5,158 bases of DNA from Burkholderiales bacterium (GTDB lineage Bacteria > Pseudomonadota > Gammaproteobacteria > Burkholderiales > Burkholderiaceae_C): positions 1-5,158 of the forward strand of contig CANGHQ010000169.1 of the NCBI GenBank assembly GCA_947453585.1, in the 5' to 3' direction. The position numbers and the translations under genes are program-made. Positions 1-5,158 of this stretch are shown here, one piece after another. Positions within the stretch are counted from its first letter, which is position 1. Every line of letters starts with the position of its first letter. Under the pieces are notes generated by a model that saw only the letters and a list, made by a program, of their open reading frames with translations, was not told where the DNA came from and ran no database searches.

Positions 1-407
1 AGCGTTTGCGCAAGGCCACGCCCGTGCTGGACGCGACGGATGACGTATTCACCAACCACATCCACGCCGACGACCTGGCCCGCGCCTGCGTGCTGGCACT
101 ATGGCGCGGCAAACCGCAGCGCGCTTACAACGTCAATGACGACGCCAGCCTGAAGATGGGCGACTACTTTGACGCAGCGGCTGCGCTCTATGGCTTGCCG
201 CTGCCCCCTCGCATCAGCCGCGCACGCGCAGCGGTGGAAATGGGGGCGATGCAGCTGAGTTTCATGTCCGAGTCCCGGCGCATGGTCAATGCGCGCATGA
301 AGCAGGAGCTGGGGTTGCGCCTGCGCTATGCCAGCGTGCTAGACGGCTTGGCGGCTGGGCTTCAGGCGCCGACGTCTTCGCCCGGGCTGACGGCACGATC
401 CCGGTAG
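1..407 (+). CDS. NAD-dependent epimerase/dehydratase (extended SDR) family protein, C-terminal part, 5' truncated by the window edge
   Basis: The reading frame is open from the first codon in the window (CGT at 3-5) to TAG at 405-407, about 134 codons. The TTG at 6-8 is unlikely to be the real start, because extended SDR proteins usually run about 280-330 residues and this piece lacks the N-terminal GxxGxxG Rossmann motif and the catalytic YxxxK. What is visible matches the C-terminal substrate-binding half. An NHIHADDLA motif at nt 54-80 corresponds to the conserved IHVDDLA-type segment of the family. It is followed by an AYNVNDD-like strand (nt about 123-143) and a helical GDYFDAAAALYGLPLPP region. 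Family members act in the cytoplasm on nucleotide sugars or other carbonyl/hydroxyl substrates with NAD(P); the substrate cannot be inferred here. The last 46 bp overlap the convergent PAP2 gene. Assignment to the superfamily is fairly secure; the exact subfamily is unknown. Confidence 0.8.
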   Translation, partial: RLRKATPVLDATDDVFTNHIHADDLARACVLALWRGKPQRAYNVNDDASLKMGDYFDAAAALYGLPLPPRISRARAAVEMGAMQLSFMSESRRMVNARMKQELGLRLRYASVLDGLAAGLQAPTSSPGLTARSR

Positions 408-1084
408 GCCCAGACCAGCGCGCGCCAGACCAACCAGCTGCAGGCCCAGGTAATGGGCGCGGCCCACAAGGCGTCGCTCAGCCAGTGCGCCATGTCGGCC
501 ATGCGCGAGAAACCAATTAGCACGCCAGCGGTGCAGCCCGCCAGCGCCCAGGCGCGCCTGCGCCGAGGCTGCACCAGCATAAGCGAGGCAAAAAAGAAGC
601 CGCACGCCACATGGCCGCTGACAAAAGAACAGTTGTTGTCGCACTGGTCGGTGACCACGCCGGCGCGGGTGAACTGCTGGGTGCCACCAAAGTTTTGCAC
701 CTCATAGGGGCGCGCGCGCTGCCAGTTGTCCTTGAAACCAGCGTTGACCAAAAGGCCTGGCCCAAGCGCCCCCGAGAGGATAAAAAACGCCAGCGGCAGG
801 CGCCATTGCTTCCAGCGTGGGCGCCATGTAGCCAGCGCCCAAGCGCCGATTGCCACAAAGATCAGGCCCCGGAAAAAGGCGGGAATGTAGAGGTTGATGG
901 CTTGCACCCACCACCAGTCTTTGATCTGCACCTGTCCTTCTGGCGGTGCAAACCATTGGGCGGCGGCCAGATCCAGCGCGGGCCAGGCGGTGGGCACCAA
1001 GGCCAGGCCGGTCAGGGCCAGCGTCAGGACCAGGTAAAGGCGTGGCGCGGCGGTACTTGTCTGGGAAGGAACTGTTGGTTGCAT
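362..1084 (-). CDS. PAP2-family membrane phosphatase
   Basis: This 240-residue integral membrane protein carries all three PAP2 (type 2 phosphatidic acid phosphatase) active-site motifs in order. Motif 1 is KX6RP at K118-R125-P126, motif 2 is SFVSGH at 153-158 with H158 as the expected general acid, and motif 3 is SRX5HX3D with S193, R194, nucleophile H200 and D204. Hydrophobic segments lie near residues 17-37, 66-86, 96-114, 158-172, 178-192 and 207-226, giving the usual multi-span topology with the catalytic face expected in the periplasm. Known family substrates are lipid or lipid-linked phosphates (phosphatidate, phosphatidylglycerophosphate, undecaprenyl diphosphate, lipid A); the sequence does not choose among them. 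Motif 2 has Val where Pro is usual, and C148 and C152 flank it. The ATG at 1084 is the only ATG, GTG or TTG in frame after an upstream stop (TAA, plus-strand 1151-1153); only a weak GAAG lies 5 nt before it. The gene is convergent with the epimerase gene and overlaps its end. Confidence 0.92.
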   Translation of the reverse strand: MQPTVPSQTSTAAPRLYLVLTLALTGLALVPTAWPALDLAAAQWFAPPEGQVQIKDWWWVQAINLYIPAFFRGLIFVAIGAWALATWRPRWKQWRLPLAFFILSGALGPGLLVNAGFKDNWQRARPYEVQNFGGTQQFTRAGVVTDQCDNNCSFVSGHVACGFFFASLMLVQPRRRRAWALAGCTAGVLIGFSRMADMAHWLSDALWAAPITWACSWLVWRALVWAYRDRAVSPGEDVGA

Positions 1085-1308
1085 GGGGGCTTCAAGCCGG
1101 GGGCAGTGACATAAGTGCGGGTGTGGCGGGTGCTTGACTGGTGGTCTGGATTATCCATGGCGTTCCTGGGGCGGCGTTCTGCCTAGGGCGTCCGGTGCCA
1201 TCGTGCAACGCGCGGGCCGATTGTGTTGCGCCTCAGTAAAGTTGCCCGTACCTGTCAACAGCCGCGCCAATCGCACCGTTACGGAGGAACAACTTCGAAG
1301 GACGAGCC
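1085..1308. other. Divergent intergenic region between the PAP2 phosphatase and glycine-zipper genes
   Basis: This 224-bp stretch must hold the start signals for both flanking genes, since they are transcribed away from each other. I see no convincing protein, and open frames crossing it are short or run antisense to real genes. A short interrupted palindrome TGGAT-T-ATCCA lies at 1147-1157, and on the minus strand it contains GATAAT (1150-1155), a 5/6 match to a -10 box but without a recognisable -35 at 17 bp. TTGACT at 1134-1139 on the plus strand resembles a -35 but lacks a matching -10. No promoter can be called with confidence. Confidence 0.6.
1297..1302 (+). promoter_or_regulatory. Shine-Dalgarno sequence of the glycine-zipper gene
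   Basis: GAAGGA lies 6 nt upstream of the ATG at 1309-1311, which is good spacing for ribosome binding. It favours this ATG over the in-frame ATG at 1318. A second, even purine-richer element, GGAGGA at 1283-1288, sits 20 nt upstream of the start, too far to serve it directly, and no start codon follows it at normal distance. Confidence 0.75.
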
Positions 1309-1962
1309 ATGAAACGAATGATTGCAGCGGCGTTGGGACTGTGCGCCTTGCCCGGTGTTTGGGCACAGGACATGGGTCGGGTCCTGTCATCCACCCCGGT
1401 GGTGCAGCAGGTGGCGATGCCCCGCCAGGTGTGCAGCAACGAGCAAATCAGCTACCAGGGGCCCAACAGCGGCGCTGGTGCCTTGATAGGCGCCATTGCA
1501 GGCGGCGCCTTGGGCAACGCCACGGGTGGGCGGGGCGCGGGGCGCGCTGCGGCAACTGCCATAGGGATGGTGGGTGGCGCGGTGTTGGGCGACCGATTGG
1601 AAGGCCCTGCGCCCGAGCGCAGCGAGATCGTGCAACGCTGTGGCGTGCAAAACTTTTACGAGAACCGCACGGTGGGCTACAACGTGGTTTATGAGTTTGG
1701 CGGACGCCAATACGCGGTGCAGATGCCCAACGATCCGGGCCCGACCATTGCGATACAGGTGTCGCCCTTGGGCGGGGGCTTGGCCCCACAGGCGCCACCG
1801 GTGGCCTTTGTGGAGCAACCCGCGACCAACTACGTCACCGTACCAGTAGCACGCACGTACTACCGGCCGTTTTACTATCCCCCAGTGATCGTGCCATTTG
1901 GCTTTTATGGCCAGGGCTATGGTCACGGCCATTTCAGGGAGAATGAGCGCTCGCACTGGTAA
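1309..1962 (+). CDS. Secreted glycine-zipper 2TM domain protein (17 kDa surface antigen-like)
   Basis: The 217-residue product starts with a signal peptide: a basic n-region (K2, R3), a hydrophobic core, and a V-W-A cleavage site after A19. C12 is not in a usable lipobox (L-G-L-C), so signal peptidase I export is more likely than lipidation. Residues about 55-95 form a glycine zipper, two hydrophobic Gly/Ala segments (roughly 55-69 and 82-95) split by a GGRGAGR turn, as in the Rick_17kDa_Anti / Gly-zipper 2TM family. A following small domain (about 110-152) includes YENRTVGYNVVYEFGGRQY and ends in NDPG, a pattern common beside this zipper in proteobacterial envelope proteins. The C-terminus (about 173-217) is rich in Tyr, Pro and Phe and finishes with a Gly/His stretch. 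The mature protein has two cysteines, C42 and C111. Related proteins are outer-membrane or periplasmic and linked to envelope integrity; the precise role is unknown. The gene is monocistronic, divergent from the PAP2 gene and convergent with the RND gene. Confidence 0.87.
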   Translation: MKRMIAAALGLCALPGVWAQDMGRVLSSTPVVQQVAMPRQVCSNEQISYQGPNSGAGALIGAIAGGALGNATGGRGAGRAAATAIGMVGGAVLGDRLEGPAPERSEIVQRCGVQNFYENRTVGYNVVYEFGGRQYAVQMPNDPGPTIAIQVSPLGGGLAPQAPPVAFVEQPATNYVTVPVARTYYRPFYYPPVIVPFGFYGQGYGHGHFRENERSHW

Positions 1963-1965
1963 GTG

Positions 1966-1989
1966 CTGGCCCCACACCGGGGCGGGTGT
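1966..1989. terminator. Possible weak bidirectional terminator hairpin in the convergent gap
   Basis: The 27-bp gap between two convergent stop codons contains two mutually exclusive small hairpins. One is GCCCC-ACACC-GGGGC at 1969-1983 (5 bp stem, 5 nt loop). The other is ACACC-GGGGCG-GGTGT at 1974-1989, leaving out position 1984 from the stem. The location is right for a shared terminator, but neither strand has a following T-run and the stems are only 5 bp, so this is a tentative call. Confidence 0.25.
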
Positions 1990-4900
1990 TCAGGATTCGG
2001 TGACTTCGGGGCGGGTCAATGGCCCTGCGCCGCTAAAGCGGTCCAAGGCCAGATAAAGCACCGGCGTAATAAACAGCGTAATCGCCTGCGAAAACACCAG
2101 GCCACCTGCTACGGCCAGGCCCAAGGGCTGGCGCAGTTCTGCCCCGGCACCTACGCCCAAGGCAATTGGCAGCGCACCCACCAGCGCCGCCATGGTGGTC
2201 ATCATGATGGGGCGAAAGCGCAGCACGCAGGCGGTGCGAATCGCATCATGCGGCGTCATGCCCTGGTGGCGCTGGGCCTCCAAGGCAAAGTCGATCATCA
2301 TGATCGCGTTCTTCTTGACGATGCCGATCAAGAGCACAATGCCGATGGTGGCGATCAGCGTCAGATCCTGGCCAAACAACATCAGCGTGGCCAGCGCGCC
2401 CACGGCCGCCGAAGGCAGACCGGCCAAAATCGTGATGGGGTGGATATAGCTCTCGTACAGCACGCCGAGCAGCACATAAATCACCACCAGTGCGGCAATC
2501 ACCAAAATCAGCTGGCTGCCCTGTGAGCTTTTGAACACGGCCGCGTCGCCACCATAGGTGGAAATGATGCTGCTGGGCATCTGGATCGCGTCGCGCGCGG
2601 CGTCAATCTTGCCCGTGGCGTCGCCCAGGGCCGCACCGGGTGCGAGATTGAAGGACACGGTGACCGCCTGTAACTGGCCCACGTGGTTGATGGCGGTGGG
2701 GCCCACGCTGCGCTCCACGGTGGTAAAGCTCGACAGCGGCACCAGCGTGCCAAAGCTAGAGCGCACGTAAATGCCCGAGAGCGCCGACTCGTCGAGCTTT
2801 GCCTCGGGCGCGACTTCCATGATCACCTGGTAGCTGTCGGTGGGCAGGTAGATGGTGGAGACCTGGCGCTCGCCAAAGGCGCTGAAAAGCGCCGAACGGA
2901 TACCCTCGACGGATACGCCCAGGCTGTTGGCGCGGTCGCGGTCAATATTGAGCTGGGCTTGCAGCGCGCGCAGTTGGGCGTCGCTGGTCACATCGCGAAA
3001 AATCGGGTCGGCACGCATGCGTTCCTGCAGCTTGCCAGCCCAGGTGTTGAGCTCGTCCGCCTTGATGCTTTGCAGGATGTACTGGAACTGCGCTTTGCTC
3101 GGGCGTCCGCCGAGTTGCAGGTTTTGCACCGGGCGCATGAACACATTGATGCCGGCCACCCCACGCAGCTTTTTGCGCAGGCCTTCGATGACCTGTTTCA
3201 TGGGCAGGCGCTGGCCTGTGGGTTTGAGGCTGACAAACATGCGCCCCGAGTTTTGCGCGTTGTTACCGCCGTTGAAGGAGCTCACGGCGTTGACATTGGC
3301 GTCTGCGCGGATGATGGCGGCAGCGCGTTCTTGCAGCGCCACCATGGCGGAAAAGGAAATGTCTTCGCTGCCTTCGGTGGAAACCTGGATCTGGCCAATG
3401 TCTTCTTCAGGAAAAAAGCCCTTGGGGATCACGCTGACCAAGTAAAAAGTGGCCACAAAGGTGCTGGCCGCGAGCAGCAAAATAGTCTTGCGGTGGCCCA
3501 GCGCCAAGTCCAGCACGCGGCTGTAACCGCGCAGCGTGGCGTCAAAGCCGCGCTCGAACAAACGCACCAGCGCGCCGGGGGCTTTTTTGTGCGCGTCGTC
3601 GGTCAAAAAGCGCCCGGCCAGCATGGGCACCAGCGTAAGCGACACAAAGGCCGACACCACAATGGCCAGACTCACCACCACGGCGAATTCGTGGAACAAG
3701 AGGCCAATCACGCCGGGCATGAAAAAGATGGGGATGAACACCGCGATCAGAGATGTAGAAATTGACACGATGGTGAAACCCACCTCGCGCGCGCCCACCA
3801 GCGCGGCTTGGAAGGGTTCTTCACCGTTTTCCACGTGGCGGATGATGTTCTCCAGCACCACAATGGCGTCGTCCACCACCAGGCCCACGGCCAGCGTCAG
3901 GCCCAAGAGCGAAATATTGTCCAGGCTGTAGGACATGCCCCACAACAACGCCACTGCGCCCATGAGCGAAATGGGCAAAGACAGGGTGGGAATGGCCGTG
4001 GCCACAAAGCGGCGCAGGAACAAAAAGATCACCAGCACCACCAGCACGATGGTGCCAATGAGCGTGAGCGAAACATCATGCAGCGCGTCGCGCACCGAGA
4101 CCGAGCGGTCGTTAATCGGCGTCATGCCCACCGACTGGGGCATCTGCGCCTGCATGGCCGGCATGGCGGCACGCACTGCGTCCACCACCCGCACCGTGTT
4201 GGCGCCGGGTTGGCGCTGGATGGCGATGGTGATGGAGTTTTCCCCGTTGAGCGTGGCCCAGCTCTTGTAGGTCTCCACGCTGTTTTCGACCTTGGCGATG
4301 TCTTTGAGGCGCAGCGGCACGCCGCCTTTGGCGCTGATAATCAGGTTGCCAAAGTCGGAGGCGGTCTTGAGCTGTTTGTTGGCTTGAAGTACCAGGGTTT
4401 GCTTGGGTCCGTCCAGGGTACCGACTGGGGTGTTGACGTTGGCGGCGCGCAGTGCGGCGCTTACTTCGTCAAGGCTGATGTTGCTGGCCACCATGGCGTC
4501 GGGCTTGACGCGCACGCGTACCGCAAAGCGCTTGGCGCCATAGATATTGACCTGGGCGACGCCGTCGATGGTGGAAAAGCTCGGTGAGATCAGGTGCTCG
4601 GCGTAGTCTTGCAAATCAGCCGGCGACAGCGAGGGCGATGTCAGCGCAATCAAAAGCACTGGCGCATCTGCCGGGTTGACTTTGCGATAGGACGGCGGCG
4701 ATGTCATGTCCTGCGGCAAAGAACGCTGGGCCCGCAGGAGCGCGGCTTGCACGTCCACGGCCGCTGCGTCCACATTGCGGCCTTCTTCAAATTCGAGGGT
4801 GAGCGAGGTACTGCCCAGGGTGCTGCTTGAACTGATGGTTTTGAGACCGGGCACGGTCTGGAATTGCTTTTCCAGCGGCAGCGCCACCGAACTGGCCATG

Positions 4901-5073
4901 GTCTCAGGGTTGGCGCCGGGCAGGGTGGCTGCCACGTTGATGACGGGCGTGTCGTAGCTGGGCAGCGCCGCAATCGGAATATTTTGCAGCCCCAAAACAC
5001 CTGCGCCAACGATGGACAGGTTCAGCAGCACCGTCATCACCGGACGGCGGGTGAACAGTTCTGAGAAGTTCAT
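1990..5073 (-). CDS. mdtC: MdtC/MuxC-like RND (HAE1) multidrug efflux permease
   Basis: This is a full-length inner-membrane drug/proton antiporter of 1027 residues, against about 1025 for E. coli MdtC. The two-fold RND layout is intact: TM1 near 12-30, a first periplasmic porter/docking region about 31-330, TM2-TM6 about 335-486, TM7 about 529-549, a second periplasmic region about 550-850, and TM8-TM12 about 853-1010. The proton-relay residues are present: D401-D402 in TM4 (AcrB D407/D408), K921 in TM10 (AcrB K940) and conserved arginines R952/R954 at the TM11 entry. From memory, MdtC-type rather than AcrB-type features include PGANPETMASSVA (52-64), YRKVNPADAP (129-138), the SSFNGG...NSGRMF stretch (598-613) and ELRQPLG (979-985). 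RND pumps of this class work with a periplasmic fusion protein and outer-membrane channel, and MdtC normally works with MdtB. The ATG overlaps the TGA of an upstream frame as ATGA and has no clear Shine-Dalgarno, suggesting translational coupling. No outer-membrane factor gene follows. The subfamily symbol is less certain than the RND call. Confidence 0.93.
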   Translation of the reverse strand: MNFSELFTRRPVMTVLLNLSIVGAGVLGLQNIPIAALPSYDTPVINVAATLPGANPETMASSVALPLEKQFQTVPGLKTISSSSTLGSTSLTLEFEEGRNVDAAAVDVQAALLRAQRSLPQDMTSPPSYRKVNPADAPVLLIALTSPSLSPADLQDYAEHLISPSFSTIDGVAQVNIYGAKRFAVRVRVKPDAMVASNISLDEVSAALRAANVNTPVGTLDGPKQTLVLQANKQLKTASDFGNLIISAKGGVPLRLKDIAKVENSVETYKSWATLNGENSITIAIQRQPGANTVRVVDAVRAAMPAMQAQMPQSVGMTPINDRSVSVRDALHDVSLTLIGTIVLVVLVIFLFLRRFVATAIPTLSLPISLMGAVALLWGMSYSLDNISLLGLTLAVGLVVDDAIVVLENIIRHVENGEEPFQAALVGAREVGFTIVSISTSLIAVFIPIFFMPGVIGLLFHEFAVVVSLAIVVSAFVSLTLVPMLAGRFLTDDAHKKAPGALVRLFERGFDATLRGYSRVLDLALGHRKTILLLAASTFVATFYLVSVIPKGFFPEEDIGQIQVSTEGSEDISFSAMVALQERAAAIIRADANVNAVSSFNGGNNAQNSGRMFVSLKPTGQRLPMKQVIEGLRKKLRGVAGINVFMRPVQNLQLGGRPSKAQFQYILQSIKADELNTWAGKLQERMRADPIFRDVTSDAQLRALQAQLNIDRDRANSLGVSVEGIRSALFSAFGERQVSTIYLPTDSYQVIMEVAPEAKLDESALSGIYVRSSFGTLVPLSSFTTVERSVGPTAINHVGQLQAVTVSFNLAPGAALGDATGKIDAARDAIQMPSSIISTYGGDAAVFKSSQGSQLILVIAALVVIYVLLGVLYESYIHPITILAGLPSAAVGALATLMLFGQDLTLIATIGIVLLIGIVKKNAIMMIDFALEAQRHQGMTPHDAIRTACVLRFRPIMMTTMAALVGALPIALGVGAGAELRQPLGLAVAGGLVFSQAITLFITPVLYLALDRFSGAGPLTRPEVTES

Positions 5074-5158
5074 GGTGCGCTGCGCGATGAGGCGCCTGCA
5101 GGCGCGGGTCCAGATGCAGGAGCGCTAGCTGCGGCGGAGGCCGATGCCCCAGACTTGG
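5070..5158 (-). CDS. Probable 3' end of an upstream RND operon partner (Ala/Ser/Pro-rich tail), truncated by the window edge
   Basis: Upstream of the permease, one frame is open from the right edge to TGA at 5072-5070 and encodes 28 residues: 11 Ala, 8 Ser, 4 Pro, 3 Gly, one Lys and one Arg. Its stop overlaps the permease ATG by four bases (ATGA), the classic junction of translationally coupled operon genes. Low-complexity Ala/Ser/Pro tails are common at the ends of membrane fusion proteins and other envelope proteins in GC-rich beta-proteobacteria, so an MdtA-like adaptor or an MdtB-like permease is the likely owner; this is inference from context, as no domain is visible. A rival frame ends at TAG (plus-strand 5125-5127) with more GC-biased third positions over its ten codons, so the assignment is not settled. 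Confidence 0.5.
   Translation of the reverse strand, partial: KSGASASAAASAPASGPAPAGASSRSAP
5092..5105. repeat. Perfect 14-bp palindrome just upstream of the RND permease start
   Basis: GCGCCTGCAGGCGC is its own reverse complement. As RNA it could fold into a 5-bp GCGCC/GGCGC stem with a TGCA loop, 18 bases upstream of the permease ATG. It lies within the Ala/Gly/Pro codons of the presumed upstream tail, so it may simply reflect repetitive codons; any effect on coupled translation is speculative. Confidence 0.5.

Noticed and set aside
6..8. TTG as the start of the epimerase gene
   Set aside because: The frame is open to the window edge and the N-terminal Rossmann and catalytic parts are missing, so the true start lies outside the window.
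611..1114. A 167-codon plus-strand frame across the PAP2 gene
   Set aside because: It is antisense to a gene carrying three intact PAP2 motifs, and its own product resembles no family I know.
1134..1160. TTGACT (1134-1139) and minus-strand GATAAT (1150-1155) as promoter elements
   Set aside because: Each lacks a partner box at acceptable spacing on its own strand, so neither makes a credible sigma-70 promoter by eye.
1387..1977. A 196-codon minus-strand frame opposite the glycine-zipper gene
   Set aside because: The plus-strand gene has a Shine-Dalgarno, a signal peptide and a known domain; the antisense product has none of these.
2292..2306. Near-perfect palindrome CGATCAT-C-ATGATCG
   Set aside because: It falls in the codons of the conserved NAIMMIDFA segment of the permease and follows from repeated Ile/Met/Asp codons, so a regulatory role is unlikely.
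1963..2526. A plus-strand open frame starting right after the glycine-zipper stop
   Set aside because: It lies almost entirely antisense to the permease C-terminus, with Gln/His-rich low-complexity composition and no Shine-Dalgarno.
2683..3765. A 360-codon plus-strand open frame opposite the RND gene
   Set aside because: It is fully antisense to a gene with unmistakable RND motifs. Its His/Gln/Arg/Gly-rich product has no recognisable domain and looks like a GC-rich shadow frame.
3808..4587. A 259-codon plus-strand open frame opposite the RND N-terminal half
   Set aside because: This is another antisense shadow: it is heavy in His, Gln and Arg, with no signal or domain, and the opposite strand is clearly coding.

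Overview
The window looks like ordinary chromosomal DNA from a GC-rich proteobacterium. Protein style (long MdtC-type RND permease, Ala/Ser/Pro-rich tails, glycine-zipper envelope protein) and GC-biased third codon positions best fit a beta-proteobacterium of the Burkholderiales, possibly Comamonadaceae. That placement is an inference from sequence character, not from a database match.

Layout, left to right. (1) 1-407, plus strand: the C-terminal end of an extended short-chain dehydrogenase / NAD-dependent epimerase whose N-terminal Rossmann part lies off the left edge. (2) 362-1084, minus strand: a complete PAP2-family membrane phosphatase, convergent with the epimerase and overlapping its 3' end by 46 bp. 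(3) 1085-1308: a 224-bp divergent intergenic region. (4) 1309-1962, plus strand: a secreted glycine-zipper (17 kDa surface antigen-like) envelope protein with a clear Shine-Dalgarno and signal peptide. (5) 1963-1989: a 27-bp convergent gap holding small GC-rich inverted repeats. (6) 1990-5073, minus strand: a full-length, apparently intact HAE1-type RND drug/proton antiporter, closest to MdtC/MuxC. (7) 5070-5158, minus strand: the probable last 28 codons of an upstream operon partner, whose TGA overlaps the permease ATG as ATGA.

How they fit together: the only operon visible is the RND one, which enters from the right edge and ends with the permease. Its partners (membrane fusion protein, possibly an MdtB-like second permease, and an outer-membrane factor) would lie beyond the right edge. 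No outer-membrane factor follows the permease. The epimerase, PAP2 phosphatase and glycine-zipper protein are all plausibly envelope-related, but their orientations show no shared operon.

I saw no tRNA or rRNA, CRISPR array, insertion sequence, integrase, toxin-antitoxin pair or defence gene, and nothing that convincingly amounts to an undescribed system. The findings are modest points about gene boundaries, overlaps and motif variants.
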